Positions 42,350 to 55,709 of a DNA stretch of 64,000 nucleotides are shown here, piece after piece. Position numbers and translations under genes: made by a program. The notes below the pieces were generated by a model. The model saw only the letters and a list, made by a program, of their open reading frames with translations, did no database searches and was not told the DNA's origin. Every line of letters begins with the position of its first letter. Position 1 is the stretch's first letter. Source of the stretch: Talpa occidentalis (lineage: Eukaryota > Chordata > Mammalia > Eulipotyphla > Talpidae); assembly GCF_014898055.3 (NCBI RefSeq), contig NW_023601543.1:14097314-14161313 (forward strand), in the 5' to 3' direction.

Positions 42350-44585
42350 TGCTACCAGGAAGTTGGGCTCATTTCATATAACATGCCCTTCCTGCTTTTC
42401 CCCTAGCATACATATACCATACTTAGATCAATTTCCTTTGCTGACATCAGTCACCTTCCACATTTTGGTACACCTTACCTTAATTGAACCAGACATTTTT
42501 TGAGTGCCTACTATATGCAAAATATTGTGTTAGTAACTAGATGTATATTAACAAGACTTCACACAGCTCATGGAATGTAGAGACAGTGAACAGATCATTA
42601 CGATGTGGTGTGGAAAGGGTTATATGACAGTGGAAAATACAGAATATTGTACTGAGGAATGGGACCAAAGCTGGATTTAGGAAGGGAATGGTTGGGATTG
42701 TTTCTCAAAGGAAATAACATCTAAGAGGAAACATTAACAATTTGGGGTTCTCCAAGCACAAGGGAAAAAGTGTTCTGTGCAGAAAGAGCTAGAATTCTGA
42801 ATGATCTGGAGGAAAAGAAGAAAATGGGAAGAACATTCAATATTTTAAATGGTTTGAGTATGGCAGGGTCATAGAAGATAAAAGAGGCAAAAGATGATGA
42901 TGGAAAAAAGGGTGGGAAAAGATAACGCAGGATTTCCAGTACCAGAGGAAGCAGTATGAAATTTATCTTTAGAGCAGCAAAGTACCAATGAAAAGTTTCA
43001 AATAGAAGAGTGATGCCTTCATGTTGGAATTGAAGAAGATCATTTCATCTATAATGTGCAGAGTGACTAAGATAACGAGAATCAGAAAGGTCAGTTAACA
43101 GACTCAAGTTTTCCAAGCAATCTTGACTTTGGTGGCAGCAGGTATAATACACAAAAAAATATTAAAGAGATAAGAGATAAAGGGAAAATTATCTATACCA
43201 AGAGATTTGATGATTTGGGTAGAGTGGGTAGGGTGGCCTTAAAGATGACTATCCAAGTTTCTGTTTGGAAAACGTGATGCAAAGTGATTCAATTCACTAA
43301 TATAGTTTCATGAGAAAGAAGAACAGGTATCCAGAAGGTGATATACCAGTTCAATCTCAGACATGTTACCTCACCCTCATCATCCTTGCCTATGTGAAAT
43401 CCTAGAACCTAGCCCACTCCCTGGGGTCTTTGTGGGTCTTTTATTTATTTTTTTAACTCCTTGAAGATATTGGAAATCCTTGGGATGGGGGCAGGGGTTC
43501 TGTCTGAGACCTCTGTCACCTCACAAGCCCTATGAATTACTAAGCATAGAATGAATGTTCAATTACACTTGCTAATCAATTGTGTACTGTCATGAGGTGA
43601 TAAGATGTGGTGCATAAGTGGGCCTGGTCATACCCACTACTGCAGATAGTTCATGGTCAAGAATAGCTCCAGCGCAAATGACAAATAAGTATAACAGAAA
43701 GAAATGTATTCAGGGTTTAATTTGTCTCAGTTTACCCATTTCGAAAACTGAATTTCATATGAACTCTGTAAGAATTACTAATATTTGAATGAAAGCTTTT
43801 GATCGATCAATTTGTAGGAGAGATGATTCTCTGGTTATCTTAAGTATCATCACTTTTTAAGAATCTATACGTTGAAAGACCCCTAAAGTTTTTCAATTCC
43901 TCTGCCCAGAGTTAATGCTAGAATTCCTTCTCTAATACGCCTGCTGGTAGTCATTTAGTTGGTACTTACATACCATTATTAACAGAGTGCTTATTATGTT
44001 CCAACTTAAACCATTCAACCTGCAGACAGCTCTGATTGAGTATTTTTCCTTACAATAAACCTAATTATGTCACCAAAAAGTAAAATGCTTCATTTATGTA
44101 TTGTTCCACATGCATGTTTAAAGGCAGAGATTATAACTTTTTCCATTTTCCATTCTCTGAGCTACTTTTACATTTTTCTTCAAATACTTTTTATATGACA
44201 TGGTTTCACATTCCTTATCCATCCTCGTCACTCATCTGGGTATATATTGACTAATTTATTATCTTCATGAATTCTGACACACAGAACTAAGTCAATTATT
44301 CTGGATATGATCTGGCAAGGACAAAGAAGAGCAAAATAGTGCCCTCCCTCATATTGATTATTCTACTGTAATCTAATCTAATCTGATAGTTTTGTATCTG
44401 TGGTCAATGTGGATAAACACCGAGTGATTGTTGACTTCCAATTCTACATTTTCAACATGCATTGCTGTTAAGCTACAATCTGTGGGAACCAAGTGAAAAT
44501 TCAATGTGCAACTCAAGTTCTCTCTATTCCCATTTATTTGATCAAAATTTGAAATTTGTCAATATATTACATTGCTTTTGGTTGA
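42350..44585. other. Intergenic, no gene seen
   Basis: No frame above about 60 codons and no recognised repeat. Confidence 0.5.
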
Positions 44586-44602
44586 AGCTCATTTGCCTAT
44601 TT

Positions 44603-44891
44603 CCTTTCTTTTTTAAAAAAAGATTTATTTGTTTATGCATATCAAAACTGGGGTACAGGCCAGAGGTGTGGGGGGTTGAGAGGCTTCTCCAGAGATAGAG
44701 TGGGGAACAGAACAGGCACATTGACTTCAATACACTACTGAGGGGAGCAACAGGCAAGTCAGGAGAGGTCTGCTGTGCCATGTGAGTAGCTCCCTGGCTG
44801 ACCGGGATCGAACTTGTGCTGCAAGTAGCTTCGGATAGCTGTGGATAGCTTCATAGGTTGCGTCTTAACCCCTTGCGCCACCAGGGAGGCC
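44603..44891 (-). mobile_element. tRNA-derived SINE (minus)
   Basis: Inverted copy ending GCGCCACCAGGGAGGCC on the plus strand. It has a perfect 15-bp TSD CTCATTTGCCTATTT (44588-44602 and 44892-44906). A small internal duplication of AGCTTCGGATAGCT-like sequence lies near 44825-44855. Confidence 0.92.
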
Positions 44892-44984
44892 CTCATTTGC
44901 CTATTTATGTAGAGTGTGAGAATATTGTACGTAATAGTGCTCCTTGTGTCATATTCATCTTGGAGACGTTATGCACTGAGTGTA

Positions 44985-45200
44985 GGTATCCAACCAAATT
45001 AAAATATTAAAGCTTCAGCACACCCAATGTAACTATATTTGGCCTTTACTGAGATAGTTGCTCAATGAGGTCATAAGTGTGGGGACCTGATGTGATAGAA
45101 TTATGGTCTTTATAAATCAGACAAACATCAGGAAGCATACTCTTTCTCCTCCAAGTGAGGACACAGCGAGAAGGCATCTCTCTGTAAAATGGTAGCCAAG
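44985..45200 (+). mobile_element. MLT1-like (MaLR) LTR fragment
   Basis: The run CAAGTGAGGACACAGCGAGA and the preceding GGTCTTTATAAATCAG are characteristic of the middle of ancient MaLR LTRs. Both ends are lost. Confidence 0.5.
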
Positions 45201-45723
45201 GGAGCATTTTCCAAGTAATTTTGTGAGGTCAATATTACTCGACACAAACGCTTTAGTCTAGTTGGTAAATGCATTTTTATAGGGGTGCAGTTCAGCAATT
45301 CTGAAACTATGAATACACTAGGATTGAAAACACAAGTGTTATAGTGAGAGCCAGATTTCTTTATCAGAGAAAGAAGTTACAAATAGATATTCAAGGTGTA
45401 TTAGTTTTCTCTCACTGCCACAATAAATTACCATGAAGTTAGTGACTTAAAGTGATGCAAAGTTACTGTGTTACAATTCCAAAAAGTCTAATTCTCAGTG
45501 AGTTACAATGAAGGTGTGAGTAGGCTGAATTCCTTTCTGGCGACTATAAGGAATAGTCTTGTCCTAGCTTTTTCCCCCTCTTAGAAGCTACTTCTATTCC
45601 TTAGCTCATGGTCCTGTTCTTCTGTCTTTACTGCCATCAGTGTTGCATCTCTCTTTGTGTTTCTTGTATAATCACACCAGCTTCAGACTTCCTCTTTCAG
45701 AATCTTTGAGCAGACCTTTTCAC

Positions 45724-46565
45724 AAAGGCAAACATATAAATGGCCAATACACACAAAAAAGTACTCAGTATCATTAGTCATCAGAGAAAAACCAATTAAA
45801 ACTGCAACAGGATATCAATAGACATCCACCTGAACAATTAAAACAAAGAGAACTGTCAATACCAAATATGGACAAGGATGTATAGCAGCTAAAATTCTCT
45901 TATGTTTGGGTGGAAAGATAAAATGATACACCAACTTTTGAAAATGATCCTGCATTTTCTTACAAAACTAAATTCTCTTACGAGCAAGCAATTTCACTTC
46001 TATATATTTACTCACAAGAAATAAAAATGTATGTCCACATAAAAACTCGTATGTGAATATTCATGAAGAATGAACTATTATTCATTTATTCATTTATGGT
46101 TATTATTATTTAACCATAAAAGCCAAAAGCTGAGAACAGCCCAGGGGGGTCTATCACTATAAGAATGTGTAAACAAATTTTGATATATTCATAAAATTGA
46201 ATATTATAAAAATAATGAGCAAACTACTGCTCACCTGGAACAATATGGAAGAATATCAAAAATATTATTTGGTGTAAATGAAACATCAGATATAAAAGCT
46301 CTTATTGCTTTATTACATGCATCTGAATTTCTAGAAGAGACAAGATTAATCTATTGTGGGAAAGTGTCAGAATAGTTTTTGCCTCAAGGGAGATGACGCA
46401 AGGATTGGCTGGATTGGGGAAGGAGAATTCTGGGGTGATGGTGATGCTCTACATTTTGCAGATATTTAAATTATACACATGCCTGCATTAGTCAGACCTC
46501 TGCAAATGTGGGTTTAAGGTTTTTGTATTTCATGACATGTAAATTTTACATCAAAAGAAAATCTA
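45724..46565 (+). mobile_element. Old L1M-type LINE 3' end
   Basis: The degenerate text AAATGGCCAATACACACA, CATTAGTCATCAGAGAAA, ATGTATGTCCACATAAAAAC and a terminal TGTAAATTTTACATCAAAAG follow the order of ancient L1 ORF2-end and 3' UTR sequence. No frame is open. Confidence 0.7.
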
Positions 46566-46766
46566 TAAGCAAACATTTAACTCTAATTAATTACATAAAT
46601 CTTGAAGGGCTTAGAGAGTGTATATCGATGTTTGCAACTTACTTTGAAATGCATCAAAAAATAAGGTGTATGATGGATGGTAAGGGAGATTGATGTGTAT
46701 CTGATAAAGCAAGTACAGTGAAATGTTAATGTTAGAATCTAGATTGTGGGACTAGGTGTTAATTTT

Positions 46767-47022
46767 ATTTTTTCTAAGATTTATTTATTTATGCATACAA
46801 GAGCTGGGGTACAGGCCAGAGAGGATCCACCAGAGACAGAGTGGGGAACAGAACAGGCAGACTGACTGAAATACACTGCTGAGGGGAGCAGTGGGCGAGA
46901 CAGGAGAGGTCTGCTGTGCCATGTGGGTTGCTCCCTGGCTGGCCGGGGATCGAACTCTTGCTGCAGAAGCTGTAGATTGCTTCATAGTGCGGTGCTTAAC
47001 CCTTTGCACTACCAAGGAGGCC
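46767..47022 (-). mobile_element. tRNA-derived SINE (minus)
   Basis: Inverted copy with a perfect 15-bp TSD CTAGGTGTTAATTTT (46752-46766 and 47023-47037). About 15 bp of the usual GGCCAGAGGTGTGGGGGG region is deleted. Confidence 0.92.
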
Positions 47023-47300
47023 CTAGGTGTTAATTTTGAAGATTACACCTGAGAGGAGAACGAAGGACGAAAACATAGAGAGTACATAAAAAAAAAACAA
47101 AAAAACAAATAAAGAGGGAAAAGAAAAAAAATAGAATATTTTAAACTTTGTCCTGAAAATTATAAAGATTTTTCTAATAAAATTTTAGGAGACACCATAG
47201 TTATTTAATTAACAATTTCAATTGAACAGTATCCATGAAAATGGAAAGAAATAATAAAGCACAGTGCTATCACTATAATAAACCAGTATATTTGGGAATA

Positions 47301-47824
47301 CAGATGTTCCTCAACTTATGATGGAGTTGTAGCCCAATAAGCCCATTTTATGGTGAAAATATCATCAGTCAAAATGCATTTAATACACCTCACCTACCAA
47401 ACATCAAACTTAGTATCCTACCTTAAACATGCTCAGAACACTTACATCAGCATACAGTTGGGCAATTTTCTTGTGTTTCATTTCAAGAGTAATTGCCTTC
47501 CTCTTCTTGTCACTGGAAGCAGGAGACAGAGGTAGGTGCTTTGTAGACATTATGGAATGAGCAACACCATATCCAATGTACACTGGCAATACCCTTCCCT
47601 GTGGGGTATTGGCTGTTTATTCAAATGACTGAGCAGTTGACTGCAGCTGCAGCTCTCCACTAGTGCCTGGCATCGGAAGAAAGGCTCATACAGCATATGG
47701 TTACCATCATATGAAAAAGATCAAAATTCAAAATTTGAAGTACAGTTGCTACTGAATATGTATCACTTTTGCACCACTGTAAAGAATATTTGATATTGAA
47801 CCACAGTAAGACGGGGACCATCTG
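47301..47824 (+). mobile_element. Tigger-type (TcMar) nonautonomous DNA transposon, second family
   Basis: It begins CAGATGTTCCTCAACTTATG after a TA and ends GACGGGGACCATCTG, an imperfect inverted terminus. Interior AAAATGCATTTAATACACCT and GCACCACTGTAAAG fit an ancient Tigger-like element. It has no coding capacity. Confidence 0.65.
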
Positions 47825-48567
47825 TTACTATTAAAATAAATTAAGATTTGCCACCTAAAAATGATCAGAATAGAATTGAGGATTATATAATGTCATATAC
47901 CAATACCACTTCAATAAAAATTCATTAAAAAAGATGGAAATAAGAAAAATACAGAAGTCATGAAATATTCACTAGCTGGATGTCAAAGTCTTGGTAGCAG
48001 AGTAACTGAAGGTAAAGGGGGGTTGAAGGTGGTAGCCAAAGACATTCTGGCCATTGGAAAATATTCACTTGTTGCCAAGATACTGCTATGCATAGGCTAG
48101 TTTGGTCTCTCTTGAGAAAGAAGTTTGTAGGACAAAAAATGGTAAGAATCGGTGAGACATCGTTTAATTGGTAACACATTCAAGGGGATGAAGGAGGACG
48201 AGAGTAGTGCACAGGGAGCTAACAGGATGTCAATATTATGTCACAGAGTCCTGAGAAGGTCACCAGAAATATTGCAAAGACAGGGAAGTCCAACCCGTGG
48301 AGTAAGCCCCAGGATGCTTGCTAGATTTGCCTTCTCCTGACTGGGCATGCTCTAGACTATTGTTTTTAAATTAGGAGAGTTCCATGCACTGGGATGTGTT
48401 TGGGAAATTGTTGGGACATTTTTGCTTGTCACCATGATTGGTTGTTGCTAATGACATTTTATGGATGGAAGTCAGTGTACTAAATGTTTTGAAATGCATG
48501 GGATATTTGAGCATAATGAAGACTTACCCTGTATCCCACATAGTCTCTGAATATTGCAGTGAGTCTT

Positions 48568-48909
48568 TTTTAAATTTTTTTTATTTTAACATTTATCATT
48601 TTTTACATTTTTTAGACAATATTTGCTTCCCCCCACCCCCTCAGATGGAGTCCCCATAGAATCTCCTTCCCCAAGGCACCCGTGCACCATCACCACAGTC
48701 CCCTGTGCTCCTCCCTCCCTCCCTCTCACCCCCTCCCTCCTCCGCCCCTGCAGGATGTCTCTGGTTTACAATTGTCTGTTTTTGCTTTGTTGTGGTTTGT
48801 ACTGTTATTATTTTTATTTTTTTACAGTGATGACTTATTTGTGATATAAGAAAAATATCAGATGGTTTCACTTATAACAGGAATATAGAGGAACCAAATA
48901 AGACATCAG
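48568..48909 (-). mobile_element. 5'-truncated L1 3' end
   Basis: The minus strand carries the conserved L1 3' end stretch GTGAAACCATCTGATATTTT. A purine-rich G tract (48650-48750) and an A-rich tail follow. A perfect 13-bp TSD TGCAGTGAGTCTT lies at 48555-48567 and 48910-48922. It marks target-primed reverse transcription with heavy 5' truncation. Confidence 0.85.
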
Positions 48910-49494
48910 TGCAGTGAGTCTTAATAAGATAGGTGAGGATAACTGTTTATGATTATCAGAATCTTATCTCAGCAGTAGTTTTTAGTCTATTGTTTTTCTG
49001 TACCTCTGTTTTTATATTTTCCTTTCTTACATGTAATGGTTCTCAATCCTCATCCTCTCACTTTTCTTAGATATAAACTTACTCATTTTAAGTTGGTGCA
49101 ATCATGTATTTCATTCTGTTGTCTGATGTAGTTGTGCCCTTGCATTTATATGTTGAAATAAATATCATTTTCTTGTAAATTACTTTCCTTTCATTTCTCA
49201 TTTATATTTCAGTTAGGTCACTATCCTGGCTTTTTAAAATTATGTACATAGGTAGACCATATTATCTACAAATCATTTCAGGATAGTGAAGGGGGAGTCA
49301 CAAAATATTTGTTATTAAGAGGGAATATTAGGTCTCATAGGAATGAGAACTACTGATCTAGAGCTAAGAATGAAAGATGAATATGGATAATGAGTAAGGC
49401 TTGCGGTTGTTGGAATCCTGGCTCATTATTACCAAGTAGGAGGAACAAATCAGTGTCAGTGGCGCAGGGATTTTCTGCCTGAGAAGAACCATTA

Positions 49495-49690
49495 CTGGCG
49501 TGTGTCAGGGCCTTGTCATTTTCTCCTGACAGCAACCCCATAATATAGGTGTTATTCTTCCCATTTTTTGGGCGGGGTAATTGGACCTCAGAAAGATGAA
49601 GTCTGCTGCCCAATTTCCCTTAGTCACTGAGTGGCAGAGACCAGAGTGGAACTCAAGTAGGTCTGGTACCAAAGACAAGTGCTTTCTGCT
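49495..49690 (-). repeat. MIR SINE
   Basis: GACAGCAACCCCATAATATA and CACTGAGTGGCAGAGACCAG are inverted MIR text. Confidence 0.68.
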
Positions 49691-49956
49691 ACCCTCCTCA
49701 AGCTCCCCAAGAGCAAGCAAGCAGTAGGAAAAAATGCCAGACACCCCCATCCCTATGCAGAAGAATCAACCATAAAAAATCCATGAGTGGGATTCCTTCA
49801 GCATTTTTTTCTAATGCTTCAAGCTGTGCTAAAAAATCAGAAAAAAAGAGAGCACAGACCTTTCTCTCAATGAATTCCTAATTTAATTGTATATCTAAGA
49901 TTAAATTAAAGGAAGGAAAGAAAATGGGTTTAGCTGGGGTACAGGTAAGGACAGGG

Positions 49957-49983
<27 letters not shown>
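49957..49983. repeat. (GT)n microsatellite
   Basis: A pure GT run of about 13 units. Confidence 0.95.
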
Positions 49984-49987
<4 letters not shown>

Positions 49988-51166
49988 ATTGTGTTCCATC
50001 TCTCTGAAGGAAATTAAAAAAAAAAGGTTTAACTTAATTCCTACTATGTGTGTGGCAAAAATCAGGGAAATAGACTTAAGACCCTGAAATGCTAGGGCAG
50101 GGAACCAGGCTGAGGAGGTGGGAGGGAGAGGCCAGAGCACAGGCGAAAGGACACAACTATTTGTCAGAAGCCAGAGGTCACGGCAACGTGAAGAAAAATG
50201 GTAGGATTAGTAGGTGGGCATCTCTGCACTCGGCTGCAGAGGCCCAGAGGAGGTTCTCTTCACCCACGGAACAGGAGCTGCGAGAGGGGTCAGTTGAGAG
50301 GCAGAGGAGACCATAACAGGTTTGGGACATGCTGTGGGCACGAATAAGGCCAAAGAATCAACAATAAATGAATAAAAGATTTTGAAGCTGCCTGCAGGGC
50401 TCCGGTGAAGCTAAGCTGCTGGGATTTATGCATTTGTTGATTATCCACTTTGTGCGCTACTCGTAGTAAATATTCAACCCCAGGCAGCCGCCTCTGCAAC
50501 TTCCCCAGCCTTGGCCTCCCAGCAAATGTTCTGTCTTATTTTTTGCTAAGTTGTGAGCAATGTGAGCAACAAATTATGAAGACGGAGCCTACACATATAG
50601 GGTTTGCTGTTATAATAAAAATTTACAACAAAATTAATCTGACACATATTTAATGATATGCATAATTGTTATTGTGCTGGGTGGCAATTAGGCATAAATT
50701 GTAAACAGTCCACATAAATGCCTGTAATTACTTCCACACAGTTAAACCAAATTCTTAGTTTCTTTCCTGAATTGGACAGCTCCTTGTATATTCCTCATCT
50801 GCAGCCACATCAGTGGCACAGATATTGAGTTAGATGTTAATCATACCTTGATTAAGCTCTTGTTATTGTTAAGGGATAAAATTTGGGGTCTTCTTGCTCA
50901 ACAGCTAAATCTGGCTGCTACTGTTAGGTTCCTTTCATCTGAAGTGCCCATCAACAGCCAGCCCTCTCTCATGTGGTCCTCTGCCAACCTTAGGGTTCCC
51001 TGTTCCCGGCCAAGGGATTTCAGGTGCGGGCAGAGGAGAAAACCTTGGTTAGTGGTGGCAACAGAGGGGAAGAAATGGGCTCTAACTCTCTGTGTCTGGA
51101 ACTCCATAACCAGGTGGATCACAGAGTAAGGAAAATGGCTGAATTCAGCACGTGCGCACATGCACA

Positions 51167-51199
51167 CGCACACACACACACATACACACATACACACAA
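51167..51199. repeat. (CA)n microsatellite, interrupted
   Basis: CA units broken by two CATA interruptions. Confidence 0.9.
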
Positions 51200-51473
51200 G
51201 CTGTTTCCTGCCCCTTACTCTATAAAATGACTAACGTGGTCATCCTCACAGCTGTCATTAAGGGGATAGACCTGCATCCGCCAAACCCCCAAAACACCCT
51301 TCCATCCACTCAATAAAGCTATTGCCTGAAATGCTTTTAAATTTCAGACACATGTTGCTTTTCTTTTATTATTAAAAATAAATCATCTTAAAAATTGAAA
51401 GGAGTGTTTTGGTGGTGGATTTGGGGTGGTAACAACACCTGAAGGGAAAGATCCTGCAGCTATAAATTACACA

Positions 51474-51692
51474 AGTTCAAGTGAAACCTGGCATTCAGAG
51501 GTGACCCAAGTCAGACCAGATTAAAACAATCATTACAAACATTTGTGTGATTAATAAAAATGTATTAACTGAACCCCCAGCAAGACTGATAAAGGCAAGA
51601 TATTTTAGGAGGGCTAGGAAAACCTATGCAACAGTATGATAAAGATCCTCTGTAGAGGGTTTCCTCAACACAGTGGGTGGCATACAGATCCT
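51474..51692 (+). repeat. Unclassified direct repeat, copy A
   Basis: Begins CAAGTGAAACCTGGCATTCA. It is similar over about 220 nt to 52219-52440, with blocks such as AAATGTATTAA, CAAGATATTT and CCTCAACA in the same order. I do not recognise the family. Confidence 0.75.
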
Positions 51693-51794
51693 GTCCCTCC
51701 AAACCAGTGTTGTAAACGTCAAGGATTACACATTGTTACCTCAAGAAAAAAAAATCAAGGAATCCAACATACCGATAGGAATATTTGTCAGTAG

Positions 51795-51985
51795 ACTAAA
51801 CTTTAGAGTCAGATTGACCTGGGTGCTGGTCTGGATGCCATAACTTGTGAGCAGTGAAATTTTTGTAGCCCTCTTCACTGAACCTCAATGTTCTCATCTG
51901 TAACATGGTGATAATAATGGTGTCTGCTGTAAAGATTTCACAGGATCATGTAGTAAACAGTACACGGAATATTAGTTGTATTATT
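51795..51985 (+). repeat. MIR SINE between the two direct repeats
   Basis: TCAGATTGACCTGGGTGCTG and CATCTGTAACATGGTGATAA follow MIR order. Confidence 0.7.
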
Positions 51986-52218
51986 ATTTTCACAGTTCTT
52001 GCTGTTTTCAGCTGTAACCTTGACTTCCTCGTTATGTGCCTGTCCCTCCATGTGTTTACTTCCCTAGGAAGCAGAACTGCAGGAAATGAATGTATGAAAT
52101 GCTAGTGGTGAAATCTGGATGGTGAAGCCACAAATGACCTTAAATCAAACAGAACAGCACAGATGGCTCAGACCCTTATCAATATTCCAATTTTGTTAGA
52201 GGGAGCTCAGTGCCGACC

Positions 52219-52440
52219 GAGTCCAAGTGAAACCTGGCATTTAGAGGAGACCAAAGCCAGACCGGATTAAAATAATCATTAAAAACACTTGTGTAATTAC
52301 CAAAAATGTATTAATTGAAACTCCAGGCAAGACAGAAGTGATATAGACAAGATATTTCAGGAAGACTGAGAGAACCCTGCAGCAATGTGACAAGGGTCTC
52401 CCGCAGAGGGGGATCCTCAACAAGGTGGGTAGCCCCCAGA
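52219..52440 (+). repeat. Unclassified direct repeat, copy B
   Basis: Begins CAAGTGAAACCTGGCATTTA and lies about 745 bp after copy A, in the same orientation. The unique spacer holds an ancient MIR. Confidence 0.75.
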
Positions 52441-52746
52441 ATGAAAGAAGCACTTCTCTCGGCTTGGGAGACTCAGTGAAGCTTCTCTTCACAAAAACAG
52501 GTCTTGAAGTGAATGTAGAAATGTATTAAATGATATAATACATTTAAAAAATCCAGTGTGGGTTAAGAGGCATTTTCCTATATAGCCGAATTTTCTGAAC
52601 TGCATTTTTTTGCATTCTAAAATGATATGGATTTCTTGGCCACTATTCTTGTTACGATTCTTTATAAGAAATCATCCCAAGAATTAGTGGAATAAAACAA
52701 CCACTGAATTGTGCTTATGGATTGTGTGGGTCAAGAATTTGGATTG

Positions 52747-53010
52747 ATGGGCCTCCCCTGGTGGCGCAGCGGTTGAGCGCTGGGCTGTGAAGCTGCCCGC
52801 AGCCTCTGCAGCACCAGTTAGATCCCCGGCCACCGGCGAGGGTCCCACAGGGCGCGAAAGACCTCTCCTGTCTTGCCCGCGGCTCCCCTCAGCAGTGTAT
52901 TTTGTCAGTCTGCCTGTTCTGTTCCACGCTCTGGCTCTGGTGAATTCTCTCACCCTCTGTACTCAGTGCTTGTATAAATAAATAAATAAATCTTTTTTTT
53001 AAAAAAAGAA
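52747..53010 (+). mobile_element. tRNA-derived SINE (plus)
   Basis: Head GGGCCTCCCCTGGTGGCGCA and tail (AAAT)n-CTTTTTTTTAAAAAAAG. TSD AAGAATTTGGATTG/AAGAATCTGGATTG lies at 52733-52746 and 53011-53024. Confidence 0.92.
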
Positions 53011-53029
53011 AAGAATCTGGATTGGCTAC

Positions 53030-55365
53030 CATAGGGGTAACTTGTCTTGGCTTCGTAATATCTGGGTTCTCAACTTGGAGAATCCTATGACTAGAGGGAA
53101 CCAGACCACTAGGGAAATGGATCATCTAGCGGCATCTTCATTCACATATCTGGTGGTTGATGCTGGTTGTTGCTGTCACCCTTTGTTAATGACCTTATCA
53201 TGTTCTACTGGTCAAAACCATCGCAGCCATTCCATTTTCAAAGAAAGAGGACATAAGTTCCACCTATTGATTCGAGGAAGATAAAAGAATTTGAAGATAT
53301 GAAATAGAATTTGTGTAGACATCACTTCTGTCTCCCCAGACACTGTCAACAAGAACACCTTTACATGGCCTCTCTAGATGACTTCACAGTATGGTGGCCT
53401 CACAGGAGCAGTACTTCTTACATGTTATCTCGGTGCTCCTAACACAAGTTTACAATGAATAAGGCAAAGTCCATATCAGTTTTTACGACCCAACATTGGA
53501 AGTCACTTCCTGCATTATGGGTGCTCCTATTGTGCCCAGATGCCCTTCTCATTATCTATTAGTACAAATGCTCACAAGCACTTTGAGATTCAAAGGGAGA
53601 TGACATTGATCCTATCTATTGATGGGATAAATATCAAATAATCTGTGAATATGCTTCAAACTCTTTAGTCACTTATCTGTTATAAATACAATCATTGGAA
53701 TACTCACTCACTGACTAACCAAGGTGATAACACCAATGGCATTTGTTGACCTTTTCATCAAATATATACGGAGTGCTTACTCTGGGACAGGCACAGAGGC
53801 TCTGGAAGACAGACATAAAAAACATAAATATTCAAACAATTACATAATTACTACTTTTCTAGGTCTAAGAAAAATGATGATATATTGAAATGAAATTTTG
53901 AGGAAGAACATTTTAAGCAGAAGAAATAGCATATGCAAACATTCTGAGGGAGAAGCAAGTGAACAGATCCAAGAAACTAAAAGAGAATACCAAATGTGAC
54001 CACAGAACATAGAGAGAATAATGGTACATGATAAAGTTGGTACCAAAACTTAACAGTTTAACTTATTTCCCCTTTAACCAGACTTCTACTTCTATGAGGC
54101 ACTCCCTTTCACTTTCCCTTCATATTACTTGTTGTTAGAAGGACCTTAATAAGGGAAACATAACAATTAAGTAAAGAAAGAAATATGGATTTTGCAGAAA
54201 GAGTAAGGTAGATCCAGTCTTACCTTATTGCTTGGGTTGCCATTAAAAGCCAGATGATGGACAGCAAGATCTAAAGTCTCCACAAAGCTGTTTAATCAAC
54301 TAACATACGAAATACATTGGGGCCCTGTCTTTATTTTGCATTCCAAAGAATAGCAAAATGAGACCCTAGCAAAACTGGGAAGTCTCAGAAACATTATCTT
54401 CATGTTTCTAGATTCTGCTTTCAACTATTAGACTTTGTATGAGTTATTTAACTAGCTCTTTGGTCAGTCCCTCTTTACTACATCAAATCAGGAAAGGACC
54501 CAGTGAAATCCGATGATGATGATGATGATGATGACAAAGAAGACAATGACAATGATGCCCAAGATAATAGCAAACATGTATTAAATACCCCTTGTGTGCC
54601 AAGCTAAGCTAGTGAGGAAAAGTATAGACACTAGTATTTCCATTTACACATGAGGGATTTAAAGATGAGAGTAGCTAATGTATTTGTTTAAGGTCATAGA
54701 GCCAGGACTCACAAGCTAGTCTGAGTGGTGAACCCAATCTTTTAATCACTATTGAATACTGTAATTCTTCCAGATAGCAAAAAATACAAATAGGCACCTG
54801 GATATTTTACATATGTAGTGCTCCTAAAGCTGAATATTTACCTGAATTTTTCACTTTTATTCAGATGTCTGGGTTCATATAGGCCAAATTGAATGGTTGC
54901 CAGTGTGAAAGTATCCATCCTTTCTTAAGGCATTGCCTTTAAATCCTAATGTAGGTCTTCCTCAAAGGATTTCTTATTTGCATTCTGGCTTAAGAATCAA
55001 GTCCTTAAACTTACACTAAAACACCATTTTGAGCTTCAGTTATCCTTGGAGAACATGGCATATAATCAGCTTCCTTAAGTACTTTGAATTAAGTGATATG
55101 CAGAGAACAGCTTGTCTTTAATAGATCTCCTTACTTGATCTCTGTGGGACCCTGTCTCAGGTATTAAAGAGAAGAAACCCAATTAGCTCTAATTGCTGCT
55201 CTCTATGGATATGTTGCCTTCTCATTGGCAGATGGCAGCTGGTATTGCAGAGAAGGCAATAACTGGACTTTTCCAGGTGGAGGTATCCCTCCTCCTTCTT
55301 CACCACTTTTATTTCCCCCACAATGCATCCTACAATCCACATGTCTTTAAGACCTATAGCTCCAT
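53030..55365. other. Intergenic, no gene seen
   Basis: One GAT microsatellite and a weak MIR-like patch near 54550-54760. No coding signal. Confidence 0.5.
54512..54534. repeat. (GAT)n microsatellite
   Basis: Seven GAT units. Confidence 0.9.
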
Positions 55366-55382
55366 ATTTAGAAAATGGGTAT

Positions 55383-55693
55383 GGGCCTCCCCGGTGGCGC
55401 AGCAGTTGAGCGCTGGGTTGTGAAGCTGCCCGCAGCCTCGGCGGCGCCGGTTCGATCCCCGGCTGCTCTCCAGCCACCAGAGGAGGGTCCCACATGGCGC
55501 GCAGACCTCTCCTGCTGCCCGCTGCTCCCCTCAAAGTGTACTTCAGTCCTTCTGCCTGCTCTGCTCCCCGCTCTGGCTCTGGTGGATTCTCTCACCCTCC
55601 CACGCTTCTGACTGTACCCAGTGCATGTATAAACAAACAAACAAATAAATAAATAAATAAAACATGCCTCTAAAAAAAAAAAAAAAAAAAAAA
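55383..55693 (+). mobile_element. tRNA-derived SINE (plus), young-looking
   Basis: Near-consensus head GGGCCTCCCCGGTGGCGCAG with an intact B-box-like GGTTCGATCCCC. It has a long pure A tail of about 22 nt and a perfect 13-bp TSD AGAAAATGGGTAT (55370-55382 and 55694-55706). Confidence 0.93.
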
Positions 55694-55709
55694 AGAAAAT
55701 GGGTATTAG

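Noticed and set aside
45405..45720. Segment opening GTATTAGTTTTCTCTCACTG resembling an ancient interspersed repeat
   Set aside because: The wording feels familiar from an old mammalian repeat, but I could not name the family with confidence, so it is not listed as a feature.
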